DNA of 16,721 nucleotides from an uncultured Coprococcus sp. (GTDB lineage: Bacteria; Bacillota; Clostridia; Lachnospirales; Lachnospiraceae), in the NCBI GenBank assembly GCA_900557435.1, contig USSH01000021.1:1-16721 (forward strand). Direction: 5' to 3'. The number at the start of each line of letters is the position of its first letter. The first letter of the stretch is position 1. Positions 8,298 to 15,274 of this stretch are shown here, one piece after another. Both the position numbers and the translations under genes were made by a program. The notes beneath the pieces are model-generated. The model saw only the letters and a program-made list of their open reading frames with translations, was not told the DNA's origin and ran no database searches.

Positions 8298-8984
8298 ATG
8301 AAACGTATTTTGGTCGTGGAGGATGATGTGATCATATGTGGAGGTGTAAAGCTATTCCTTGAAAAGAGGGGATACGAAGTTGAAACTGCGTACTCATGCA
8401 AGGAGGCGGATGGCTGTCTGGAACATGGTTTCGATCTGATATTGCTTGACAGAAACCTTCCCGATGGAAGGGGTCTTGACTATTGCAGAGAACTGAGAAA
8501 AAGTACACAGGTCCCGATCATCTTCCTCACGGCAAGAGATACGGAGGCTGATATGATAGAGGGGTTCCGGGCCGGCTGCGATGACTATATAGCGAAGCCG
8601 TTTTCCGTGGAACTTCTGTATCAGCGGATAGAGGCAGTCCTTCGAAGAAGTGAAAATGCACCGGATGGAGTAAAGCGCGAACGTTTTCGTTATGGGGATA
8701 TGAGTGTTGACTTTGAGCGGATGCAGGTGTACATATCGGATGAACCTGTAAAGCTGTCCGTTACGGAATACAGGATACTCGAACTGCTGATAAAAAATAA
8801 GGGGCGCGTTCTCACAAGGGATATGATCATACAGAAGATTTGGGATGACAATGAAAATTATGTGGATGAGAATACGCTGAATGTGCATATCAGAAGACTG
8901 CGTCAGAAGATAGAAAAGGATGCCGGCAATCCGGAGTACGTGATCACGGTGTTTGGAATTGGATATACATTCGGAGAGACATAG
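8298..8984 (+). CDS. OmpR/PhoB-family response regulator
   Basis: A 228-residue cytoplasmic DNA-binding regulator. The receiver has acidic residues E8, D9 and D10, phospho-acceptor D51 in LILLDRNLPDG, T78 in FLTA and K100 in IAKPF. The C-terminal winged helix carries LSVTEYRILELLIKNKGRVLTRDMI, then VHIRRLRQKIE and the wing ending in VFGIGYTFGE. Start ATG 8298 follows AGGAGA at 8288-8293; an in-frame TTG at 8283 lacks a site. It lies between the FtsX-type transporter and its partner kinase, so it most likely controls expression of that transporter. The tandem 46-bp repeat directly upstream is a candidate place for regulation of this gene or for an internal promoter, which is inference. Confidence 0.96.
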   Translation: MKRILVVEDDVIICGGVKLFLEKRGYEVETAYSCKEADGCLEHGFDLILLDRNLPDGRGLDYCRELRKSTQVPIIFLTARDTEADMIEGFRAGCDDYIAKPFSVELLYQRIEAVLRRSENAPDGVKRERFRYGDMSVDFERMQVYISDEPVKLSVTEYRILELLIKNKGRVLTRDMIIQKIWDDNENYVDENTLNVHIRRLRQKIEKDAGNPEYVITVFGIGYTFGET

Positions 8985-9008
8985 GCAGGGGTAGATAACA
9001 GAGATAAT

Positions 9009-10046
9009 ATGGATAAATATATTGAAAACTATGGTAAATATACGAAGAGAGTGAGGATGCTGTATGTATGCTCACTTCTTTTGTTTGTGTTTTTAGCAGT
9101 ATTCGAGTATGTATGTTCAGGGAAAATACTTGCGGCCATAGGAGCGCTGGTATGTGGTGTAGTTATGTTTGTTGTCATAAGGTTGCTGCAGAAGGCAGAT
9201 GATGACTTTATTTCGGAGGTCGTGGCAGCTATGTCGGATCTTCTGGACAATCTCTCTGAGCTGAAACGGCAGCAGGTATTTCCGGAAGATGATGACTCAC
9301 TGGTATCAAGGCTGCAGAGCAAGGTTGACAAGATAATCGATGCGCTGAAGCTTCAGAATTCCAGAGAGAGGCTGGAGCATGAGAATATTAAGGGACTGGT
9401 ATCGGATATTTCCCATCAACTGAAGACTCCAATATCGAACCTGAGGATGTACACGGATTTCCTGAAAAATCCGGATATAAGTGATGATGAGCGTACTCAG
9501 TACTTGCAAGTCCTTGAACTGGCGGTGGATCGCTTGTCATTTCTCTCGGAGAGTATGATAAAGGTATCCAGACTGGAAAGCGGACTTATCAATCTCGATG
9601 TGAAAAGCCAGAGTATAAATGACACTGTGCTGCAGGCAGTGAAAGATGTATATGTGAGTGCGAAAGATGCCGGTATAACTATCAGATATGATGAACAGGT
9701 AAAATGTGATATACAGCATGACAGAAGATGGACTGCGGAAGCGTGTTTCAATCTTTTGGATAATGCGATAAAATACGGAAAAACTGGAAGTGAGATAGTC
9801 CTGTCGGTCAGAAAACTAGGGCTCACGGTTGAGGTCAGTGTGACAGATGAGAATGAACCAATAGGAGAGGATGAGCGTACACATATATTTGAGAGGTTTT
9901 ACCGTGGCAGAAATTCCGGTGACAAGGACGGTGTTGGAATAGGCCTTTATCTGTCCAAGGAGATCATAGAAAAACAGGGTGGAATGTTGAGTGTTATTCC
10001 CAAAAAGGATGGTAACAAGTTCGTGATCGTGCTGCAGAGCCGATGA
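9009..10046 (+). CDS. Sensor histidine kinase with short membrane input domain
   Basis: A 345-residue kinase. Two membrane helices (about 17-36 and 40-58) are joined by only a few residues, so there is no external sensor domain. This is the intramembrane-sensing layout found in kinases that take their signal from a partner ABC transporter. The phospho-acceptor is H136 in SDISHQLKTPISNL, the N box is ACFNLLDNAIKYG, the F box FERFYRG and the G2 box GVGIGLYLSKEII. The G1 box is unusual: TDENEPIGEDE stands where DxGxGI is expected, keeping the Asp but losing both glycines. The ribosome binding site is weak (AGGGGT about 15 bases upstream). The gene follows the response regulator by 24 bases and should phosphorylate it. 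Confidence 0.94.
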   Translation: MDKYIENYGKYTKRVRMLYVCSLLLFVFLAVFEYVCSGKILAAIGALVCGVVMFVVIRLLQKADDDFISEVVAAMSDLLDNLSELKRQQVFPEDDDSLVSRLQSKVDKIIDALKLQNSRERLEHENIKGLVSDISHQLKTPISNLRMYTDFLKNPDISDDERTQYLQVLELAVDRLSFLSESMIKVSRLESGLINLDVKSQSINDTVLQAVKDVYVSAKDAGITIRYDEQVKCDIQHDRRWTAEACFNLLDNAIKYGKTGSEIVLSVRKLGLTVEVSVTDENEPIGEDERTHIFERFYRGRNSGDKDGVGIGLYLSKEIIEKQGGMLSVIPKKDGNKFVIVLQSR

Positions 10047-10083
10047 ATGGAATAATGGCATGATTATATATAAAGGAGTACAT

Positions 10084-11256
10084 ATGATTTACACATACCC
10101 GGATTATTATAAGAAATTCAATTGTATAGCGGACAAATGTCCGGACACATGCTGCGGCAAATGGCAGATAGTGATAGATGATGATTCGTTGGAAAAATAT
10201 GAGGATTATAATGGTGAGTACAGGGACGAGCTGCGCCGTAAGGTAAATTGGAAAGAAGGCGTTTTCAGGCACGGCAGAAGTGGAAAGTGTGCATTTCTGC
10301 GGGAAGACATGCTGTGTGATATGTATATACATATGGGCAAGGACAGCCTCTGCACTACATGCAGGGAGTATCCGAGACACACGGAGGAATTCGAGAATGT
10401 GCGCGAGGTTTCGTTATCACTTTCATGTCCTGAGGTGGCACGTATACTGATGAACATCACGGACAAGGTTACATTTGTGACTGAGGAAGATGACGAGGAC
10501 GAGGTGTTCGATGACTTTGATTATTTCCTGTACTCCAATCTGGAGGATATCCGGGAGGCGATACTGAATGTCATTCAGGATAGAAACGTGAACATCCGGA
10601 GCAGAATAGAGCGGGTGCTTCAGATCGGTGCGTCGGCACAGAGACACTATGACGAGGGAGATCTGGTCATGTGGGATGAGTGCGAGGAGCAGGATAAGCC
10701 GGAGATCCACGGAGAACATGAAGAGTATATGTTACTTCAGAAGCAGGCTATGTTTCTCATCGAAGATCTTGAACTTTTGTATGATGACTGGGAGGATGTG
10801 CTCATAGAGTCGCAGGAGCTGCTGTTTGGACAGGGTGAGAAAGTTTTCATGGAGAATAAGAAATGGTTTGAAAAGTGGTGGAGGGATAACTGCGAGGTTA
10901 CAGGTTGTCATCCTGGACAGGAATTGGATACTGCTGAGAGTGTTGTGACTGAGGACAATGTGATTGAGGGTGAGCTTCGCATGACGATGGACATATTCCT
11001 TGAACAGATCATAGTCTACTTCATCTCGATATATCTTCTCGGCGCAGTGTACGACGATAATATATCCGGCAAGGTAAACGCATGCGTCGGACATGCGGTT
11101 GAACTCTATATGCTGCTCATGGCTAGATGGCTCAGAAATGGTGAGACTTTGTCGGCGGATGATCTCATAGAGCTCTCTTACAGATATTCCAGGGAGATAG
11201 AGCATTCAGACGAGAATCTTGAACAGGTTGAGGTGCTTGACTGGTTTGATCTGTAG
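10084..11256 (+). CDS. FliB-family (flagellin lysine-N-methylase-like) cysteine-rich protein
   Basis: The protein has 390 residues and starts at ATG 10084 behind AAAGGAG (10072-10078). The N-terminal third shows the FliB/YkgJ cysteine pattern: FNCIADKCPDTCCGKW (C14, C19, C23, C24), KCAFLREDMLCDMY (C69, C78), LCTTCREYPRH (C90, C93) and LSLSCPEVAR (C115). Such clusters probably bind metal or an Fe-S centre. The rest is acidic and helical without a motif I can name. Family members are named for methylating flagellin lysines in Salmonella, but many Firmicutes carry copies without flagellar context, as here. It follows the kinase by 37 bases with no terminator, so it may be read through from the ABC/two-component operon. 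Real substrate is unknown. Confidence 0.88.
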   Translation: MIYTYPDYYKKFNCIADKCPDTCCGKWQIVIDDDSLEKYEDYNGEYRDELRRKVNWKEGVFRHGRSGKCAFLREDMLCDMYIHMGKDSLCTTCREYPRHTEEFENVREVSLSLSCPEVARILMNITDKVTFVTEEDDEDEVFDDFDYFLYSNLEDIREAILNVIQDRNVNIRSRIERVLQIGASAQRHYDEGDLVMWDECEEQDKPEIHGEHEEYMLLQKQAMFLIEDLELLYDDWEDVLIESQELLFGQGEKVFMENKKWFEKWWRDNCEVTGCHPGQELDTAESVVTEDNVIEGELRMTMDIFLEQIIVYFISIYLLGAVYDDNISGKVNACVGHAVELYMLLMARWLRNGETLSADDLIELSYRYSREIEHSDENLEQVEVLDWFDL

Positions 11257-11919
11257 TTATATCTTCTCAAGATCCTTATACTGCTCCAGTGCGGGACTCT
11301 CATCGCCGACATACCAGTAGTCACAGCAATCACCGCCGAGCGCCTCGGTCTGTGTACGGATCAGGCGGGCGTGCATGAATTCCGCAAGGTAGTGGTCAGT
11401 TCTGCACAGATATGGGAGCAGGTCCGCATAGCCATGCTCCTTTGCATGCTTGGCTATAGGGCATCCGACTAGGTGGAAGCAGAACCCTTCTGTCCTTCCA
11501 TCCGGGTTGATCTGAACCTTCCAGCTATCCATCCACTCGCCTTTTGCCTGGTGTTCTTTTTGCATCTTGTTGAATTTAACATAAGTCTTTTCAAATAGCT
11601 TGTATGGCCAGTTGCTCCTGTTGCCATTCACTATTTTTCCGAGAAATTTCATCTTTTCGGCGGCGTCCCGTTTGATCCTGAGAAGAACTTCTCCGTCAAG
11701 CCTGTGGCCGCTTGCCTCATAGAATGATACAATGGTAAACCAGTCATACATGTTGGTCGCCATCATGTTCTTGCCGAGATCCGGCATGTCCCTGCGCATA
11801 AATTCCCTGTAATATTCATCAGCCCTTTTGAATATACCATCCGCCTCGGACGGAAGATTCTCTTTGCAGTATTTTTCGTAAAGCTTTGCATAGCTCGATA
11901 CTGAATATGCCCGTTTCAT
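11257..11919 (-). CDS. L-2-amino-thiazoline-4-carboxylic acid hydrolase family protein
   Basis: A 220-residue cytoplasmic protein on the minus strand. The C-terminal half matches the ATC-hydrolase family: FCFHLVGCPIAKHAKEHGY, LLPYLCRTDHYLAE, ARLIRTQTEALGGDCCDYWY with C198, C199 and D200. The founding member opens the thiazoline ring of ATC on the way to L-cysteine. Many homologues are of unknown substrate, so the name is a family label only. The N-terminal 100 residues are helical. The start (complement of 11917-11919) sits behind GGGAGGT on the minus strand. The gene has its own promoter and palindrome upstream (11985-12050). Its stop codon abuts the stop of the FliB-like gene with no base between, so the two transcripts must overlap or be ended within coding DNA. 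Confidence 0.85.
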   Translation of the reverse strand: MKRAYSVSSYAKLYEKYCKENLPSEADGIFKRADEYYREFMRRDMPDLGKNMMATNMYDWFTIVSFYEASGHRLDGEVLLRIKRDAAEKMKFLGKIVNGNRSNWPYKLFEKTYVKFNKMQKEHQAKGEWMDSWKVQINPDGRTEGFCFHLVGCPIAKHAKEHGYADLLPYLCRTDHYLAEFMHARLIRTQTEALGGDCCDYWYVGDESPALEQYKDLEKI

Positions 11920-11945
11920 CTTATTTACCTCCCATAACCTGATGG

Positions 11946-11976
11946 CAGCCCATCAGAATCCGCAGTGATGGGGCTG
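11946..11976 (-). other. Leader hairpin ahead of the ATC-hydrolase-family gene
   Basis: CAGCCCATCA (11946-11955) and TGATGGGGCTG (11966-11976) pair over ten bases with a single bulged G around a ten-base loop. It lies in the predicted 5' leader, about 12 bases before the ribosome binding site, and has no T run on either strand, so it is not a terminator. It could affect translation or RNA stability. Confidence 0.5.
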
Positions 11977-11984
11977 ACAGATCC

Positions 11985-12001
11985 AACCAAACTATTTGGT
12001 T
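11985..12001 (-). promoter_or_regulatory. Perfect palindrome, likely repressor operator
   Basis: AACCAAACTATTTGGTT is a perfect 7-bp inverted repeat around a 3-base centre. It lies about 14-30 bases downstream of the predicted start point of the minus-strand promoter, a position expected for repression. The length and form fit a TetR-type dimer site. No TetR gene is in the window. Confidence 0.55.
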
Positions 12002-12021
12002 AGAGCATACTAACTGAGTAA

Positions 12022-12050
12022 ATTTTATCATATATATGGTGGAAGCACAA
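12022..12050 (-). promoter_or_regulatory. Minus-strand promoter of the ATC-hydrolase-family gene
   Basis: Read on the minus strand, TTGTGC (complement of 12045-12050) and TAAAAT (complement of 12022-12027) have a 17-base spacer. A TG one base before the -10 gives an extended -10 (TGATAAAAT), compensating for the weak -35. Confidence 0.55.
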
Positions 12051-12053
12051 TTC

Positions 12054-12082
12054 TTGAATATTATCTATAGCAATAATATAAT
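12054..12082 (+). promoter_or_regulatory. Promoter of the LytTR/GHKL two-component operon
   Basis: TTGAAT (12054-12059) and a perfect TATAAT (12077-12082) are separated by 17 bases. The -35 is only three bases from the -35 of the divergent promoter. The predicted leader is about 100 bases. The rest of the 271-base gap 11920-12190 is AT-rich with no further gene. Confidence 0.65.
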
Positions 12083-12190
12083 TTATAAAATGTGATATTA
12101 GATCCAAATAGAAATATTATAGAATAATTATCAGACATCTTATGATGATTAATGTTGTTTAGGGATTGATCGACAATGATATAAAGGGGT

Positions 12191-12925
12191 ATGGAGAAGA
12201 TAGAAAATATGGGAAATATAGAAAATATCCATATTGCTGTATGTGATGATGAAGAGCTGACTCACAGAGAAGTTGAGGAGAAATTAATAGAATATAGGGA
12301 ATCCAGAAAATGTGTATATAAGCTGTCACATTATGATTCTGCACAGATGCTGCTTAATGAGACAGAAGAGATACATATATTATTATTGGATATAGACATG
12401 CCTGTTATGGATGGGATAGAGGCTGCCGCTGCGCTGAAAAAGAGCGGAAGACAATGCAATATTATAATGCTCACGAGTAAAAGGGAGCGTTTTAAAGATG
12501 CATTTAAGATAGGTGCGACGAGATTTGTGACAAAACCCATCGAGAAAGATGAGCTGTTTGAGGCGCTGGACAGCGCAGTGGCGTCACTCGCTGGGTATGG
12601 CACAGTCACAGTAAAATATAATGGGGAAGATTGCACCGTTCGCCAGAGAGATATCTATATGGTGGAGGCGAAAAGAGATTATGTAAAAATATATCTGAAA
12701 GATAAGGTCTGTGAGAGCAATCATTCATTAAAAGATTTGGCGGAAAATCTGGATGATAGATTATTTATATCTGTTCACCGAAGCTACATTGTGAATATGC
12801 TATATGTCAGCGATATTAAAAATGGATATGTGGAATTATCCGGAGGGAAAAAGGTATCTGTAGCAAGGAGAAAAAGTAAAGAAGTACATCAAAAGATCAT
12901 AGAGTTTGACGTGAACTGCAGATAA
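12191..12925 (+). CDS. LytTR-family response regulator
   Basis: A response regulator of 244 residues (238 if the in-frame ATG 12209 is used). The first ATG has AAGGGG only one base away, too close; the second has GGAG 12 bases away, so the true start is uncertain. The receiver carries acidic residues D19, D20, E21, acceptor D67 in LLLDIDMPVMDG, T95 in MLTS and K115 in VTKPI. The C-terminal about 105 residues form a LytTR DNA-binding domain: DIYMVEAKRDYVKIYL, LFISVHRSYIVN and GKKVSVARRKSKEV. Family members bind pairs of 9-bp direct repeats and control quorum sensing, bacteriocin or virulence genes. It lies 15 bases before an AgrC-like kinase, its evident partner. A matching candidate repeat is at 14214-14242. 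Confidence 0.93.
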   Translation: MEKIENMGNIENIHIAVCDDEELTHREVEEKLIEYRESRKCVYKLSHYDSAQMLLNETEEIHILLLDIDMPVMDGIEAAAALKKSGRQCNIIMLTSKRERFKDAFKIGATRFVTKPIEKDELFEALDSAVASLAGYGTVTVKYNGEDCTVRQRDIYMVEAKRDYVKIYLKDKVCESNHSLKDLAENLDDRLFISVHRSYIVNMLYVSDIKNGYVELSGGKKVSVARRKSKEVHQKIIEFDVNCR

Positions 12926-12940
12926 GGGGGAGAAGAAAAT

Positions 12941-14233
12941 ATGTTGTATGGCATATTATTTTTGCTGATCAATATAGAATATGTATCATTTTACTATGTA
13001 TTTTGGGGGAAACGGGCCAATATAAAGTATGACTGGAAAATGCTTGTGACTTTGTGCATCAGTGTGCTGTTATTAGTTTTGTCTATAAGAATAGGGAATC
13101 TGGACATTCTCTGCGTTCCTGCGATCATAAGTGGCGTGCTGATCAACTCACAAATATATCGTCTAAGAGTATCAGAGACCATAAAGCTGGCGCTTGTAAG
13201 TTTCCCATTGCTGTCAATACTTGAAAGCATTTTTGAATTCATATTGATGTATGGCGTTAAGCTGGATCCGGAATATGTAAACATCGTTTATACAGTGGTT
13301 GTAGTGGCAATTATATGGATCTATTACTGGACTATAGGAAGAAGAATTGACAAGGATGCGTTTCTTTTGCCCGGAAAAATGAGTCTTGTGGTGGCTGCTG
13401 CACTGTTTGCGATAGAGGCTATGATCTCATATTTTACATTTGTTTTGGTGGATGTTTTGCAAATAGATGGAGAAATGATAGGGCTGGGGATTGTTATAGC
13501 CGGTGGTGTAGTTATAGTTGTACTGATCCTCCTGATGATATATTACTTTAATGTTCAGAACAAATATCAGATTGAAAATTCAATCTTGGAAAGCTTCAAT
13601 GAGCAGCAAAGAGAATATTTTGAACAGCTGCTGGAAAAGGAACAGAGAACGAGGCAGTTCCGCCATGATATTATTGCAGAATTGATCCAGATGAAGAATT
13701 ATGAAGACAGGAAAGAATATAAGAAACTGGGCAGTTATCTGGACGAGATGCTGAGTGACATATCATCCATCAGTAAATATGATTATGATGTAGGCAACGA
13801 GATAGTCAATACGATACTGAACTATTATTTATTGCCGATCAAGGATAAATGTAAAATTGATGTGAAAGGATATATTTCTGATTCACTGGATATAGCGAGG
13901 AGAGATTTGTGTATTCTTGTGTCAAATCTTGTGAAAAATGCGGTGGAGGCGGTTGAGCAAGTGCCGGATAAAGAAAAATACATATTTTTTGAGATAAAGA
14001 GCGGAAATATCTTTCTACAGATCAATATGAGAAACACATGTACTGAACACACTGGTATTACAAAGGCTGGAAAAATATATACGACAAAAGGGGATAAGAA
14101 AAATCACGGATTGGGGATAAAAAACATAGAAAATACGCTTCGAAGATATGATGGATATGCTGAGTATAAGAAAGAAGATAATTGTTTTGTGTCACAAATT
14201 AGAGTAAAAAGTAACCGTTCGTCGAGTATTTAA
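12941..14233 (+). CDS. AgrC-like GHKL sensor histidine kinase
   Basis: A 430-residue kinase. About the first 205 residues hold six or seven hydrophobic segments (roughly 1-20, 34-50, 54-68, 82-105, 112-133, 146-170, 180-204), a polytopic receptor with no large external domain, as in peptide receptors of the AgrC group. A coiled linker (QQREYFEQLLEKEQRTRQ) leads to the dimerisation helix with H242 in FRHDIIAELIQMKNY. The GHKL ATPase follows with NLVKNAVEAVEQ (N box) and NHGLGIKNIENTLRRYDG (G box). Start ATG 12941 is preceded by AGGGGGAG. It is co-transcribed with the LytTR regulator. No agrB or Cys-containing agrD-type gene is present, so if the signal is a peptide it comes from elsewhere or from a small ORF downstream. 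The signal itself is unknown. Confidence 0.9.
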   Translation: MLYGILFLLINIEYVSFYYVFWGKRANIKYDWKMLVTLCISVLLLVLSIRIGNLDILCVPAIISGVLINSQIYRLRVSETIKLALVSFPLLSILESIFEFILMYGVKLDPEYVNIVYTVVVVAIIWIYYWTIGRRIDKDAFLLPGKMSLVVAAALFAIEAMISYFTFVLVDVLQIDGEMIGLGIVIAGGVVIVVLILLMIYYFNVQNKYQIENSILESFNEQQREYFEQLLEKEQRTRQFRHDIIAELIQMKNYEDRKEYKKLGSYLDEMLSDISSISKYDYDVGNEIVNTILNYYLLPIKDKCKIDVKGYISDSLDIARRDLCILVSNLVKNAVEAVEQVPDKEKYIFFEIKSGNIFLQINMRNTCTEHTGITKAGKIYTTKGDKKNHGLGIKNIENTLRRYDGYAEYKKEDNCFVSQIRVKSNRSSSI

Positions 14234-14242
14234 ACCGTTTGC
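14214..14242 (+). promoter_or_regulatory. Direct repeat resembling a LytTR-regulator binding site
   Basis: ACCGTTCGT (14214-14222) and ACCGTTTGC (14234-14242) share the core ACCGTT in direct orientation, starts 20 bases apart. The first fits the known LytTR half-site (W M M GTT N R K) at all nine positions, the second at eight. The usual start-to-start distance is 21-22, so the spacing is one base short. It overlaps the kinase stop and precedes the secreted-protein gene; a weak -10 (TACTCT, 14276-14281) lies 33 bases further on. Confidence 0.5.
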
Positions 14243-14333
14243 AGAAAAATGCTGGAAATACTGAATTTGCAGGGGTACTCTACCAAACGAAGGACAAACA
14301 GAAAATGGAGTTTGCCTTTTAGTGAGGGTAGAG

Positions 14334-14387
14334 ATGAGTGTGAGTTCTATATGGATTTTTGCGTGGAGATATTTCCACAAAAAGTAA
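14334..14387 (+). CDS. Possible 17-residue peptide ORF
   Basis: ATG 14334 opens a 17-codon frame, MSVSSIWIFAWRYFHKK, ending at TAA 14385-14387. TGAGGG (14322-14327) provides a plausible ribosome binding site six bases upstream. The product is aromatic and hydrophobic in the middle with a basic end, the look of a short signalling or membrane-active peptide. It lies between a peptide-receptor-like kinase and the secreted-protein gene, downstream of the LytTR-like repeat. It lacks Cys, so it is not an AgrD thiolactone precursor. A different-frame ORF (14249-14428, 59 codons) overlaps it but has no ribosome binding site. Expression is not shown and a chance ORF is quite possible. Confidence 0.3.
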   Translation: MSVSSIWIFAWRYFHKK

Positions 14388-14437
14388 AAGGTAAGTTTTT
14401 AAATTTTAAAGACATGTTTACAAAGTGAAAACAATAA

Positions 14438-14455
14438 AGACCTTGGGGAGGGTCT
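14438..14455 (+). other. Small leader hairpin before the secreted-protein gene
   Basis: AGACCTT (14438-14444) pairs with AGGGTCT (14449-14455) around a GGGG loop, seven pairs with one G-U. An A run rather than a T run follows, so it is not a plus-strand terminator. It stands about 25 bases before the ribosome binding site and may be part of the leader. Confidence 0.4.
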
Positions 14456-14497
14456 ATAAAAAATACCACTATCTAATAATAGGAGATGTAGGTATAA

Positions 14498-15001
14498 ATG
14501 AAAAGGATAATATGTATATTGATGGTTTGCATTATGATTTTGATAAAACCAACCGCAGCAATGGCAGAAACGAATGAAAAAACACAGCAACAAAATTTTT
14601 ATAAACAGGAATATTTAATAAAACAGTATGTAAGAAATAGTGATGTTCGTTTGATAGAAACTATAGATATAGGTAAGTACAACATGGCAAGAAGTTCTAC
14701 GCGGGTGAGTGATAAAACGTATAAAGTTTCTTATAAGAAAATTGCTGCTCTTTCAGGGGATGCATCATCAGGTTTAGGACTTGCCTTTTTGATTTTAGAG
14801 AAATGTGCTATAACTGTTTCAAATCCGTTAGTAGCAGCGGTAACTATATGTGGTGCAGTGTCATCAGTATTAGGACACACTGCATCTAACAAACATGGTA
14901 TAACAATTAAAGTGAGGACGAAAAAATATTATAGGACACGTTTAGGTAGAAGACAGATTTATAAAACGACGCGATACATAGTAAAGGTAGGTAGGTATTG
15001 A
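14498..15001 (+). CDS. Secreted cationic protein of unknown family (bacteriocin-like features)
   Basis: A protein of 167 residues that I do not recognise. Residues 1-23 are a clear signal peptide: MKR, a hydrophobic core, then TAAMA with predicted cleavage after A23, no lipobox. The mature about 144 residues have three parts: a polar Tyr/Gln/Lys-rich segment (24-80), a Gly/Ala/Ser-rich hydrophobic core (82-130) with two cysteines, C103 and C118, able to form a disulfide, and a strongly basic tail (132-167) rich in Arg, Lys and Tyr. The hydrophobic core plus cationic tail resembles membrane-active bacteriocins, but no family motif supports this. AGGAG at 14481-14485 is 12 bases from the ATG. 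The gene is visibly more AT-rich than the metabolic genes nearby, suggesting acquisition. It is linked one base upstream of a small membrane protein gene and follows a LytTR/GHKL system. Confidence 0.82.
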   Translation: MKRIICILMVCIMILIKPTAAMAETNEKTQQQNFYKQEYLIKQYVRNSDVRLIETIDIGKYNMARSSTRVSDKTYKVSYKKIAALSGDASSGLGLAFLILEKCAITVSNPLVAAVTICGAVSSVLGHTASNKHGITIKVRTKKYYRTRLGRRQIYKTTRYIVKVGRY

Positions 15002-15002
15002 T

Positions 15003-15239
15003 ATGAAGATAGTTCAGATATTAGAGACTATGGTTATAATAGCCTTATTGGTATTGGAGATACTGCATGATTTTAAACTTGTTCCATTTAATATGGGAAT
15101 AAATGTGGTGTCACTTATTTGTGCAGGATCATTGCTTATTTTATGCATAATATTGGCGGCTAAAAAGAAATCAAGCTGGGGAAGCATATGTCTGGCGTGT
15201 ATGTTTGTGATCAGATGGGTATGTGAGATGATATATTAA
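15003..15239 (+). CDS. Small two-helix membrane protein (possible immunity partner)
   Basis: A 78-residue protein of unknown family. Two strongly hydrophobic segments (about 5-20 and 33-52) and a third weaker one near the C-terminus (about 60-76) surround a KKKSS loop, predicting a small integral membrane protein with the basic loop inside. Its ATG starts one base after the stop of the secreted-protein gene, with AGGTAGGT upstream inside that gene, so translation is probably coupled. A terminator follows, making the two genes a closed unit. A small membrane protein tied to a secreted cationic one is the usual arrangement of a bacteriocin and its immunity protein. It could equally be an anchor or export helper. 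The role is inferred from position only. Confidence 0.75.
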   Translation: MKIVQILETMVIIALLVLEILHDFKLVPFNMGINVVSLICAGSLLILCIILAAKKKSSWGSICLACMFVIRWVCEMIY

Positions 15240-15274
15240 AAAGTAACTGAAGAAAACTATTAAAAGAGGAATAC

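Noticed and set aside
11987..12017. LytTR-like half-sites on the minus strand (TCAGTTAGT and ATAGTTTGG, starts 22 apart)
   Set aside because: They lie downstream of the minus-strand promoter rather than upstream, the second breaks the consensus, and the perfect palindrome at 11985-12001 explains the same bases better.
14249..14428. A 59-codon plus-strand ORF between the kinase and secreted-protein genes
   Set aside because: No ribosome binding site precedes its ATG, it begins before the likely transcript start, and its composition looks like leader DNA; it also overlaps the better-placed 17-codon ORF.
14438..14455. Terminator before the secreted-protein gene
   Set aside because: The hairpin is short and is followed by As, not Ts, on the plus strand; no minus-strand gene needs it.
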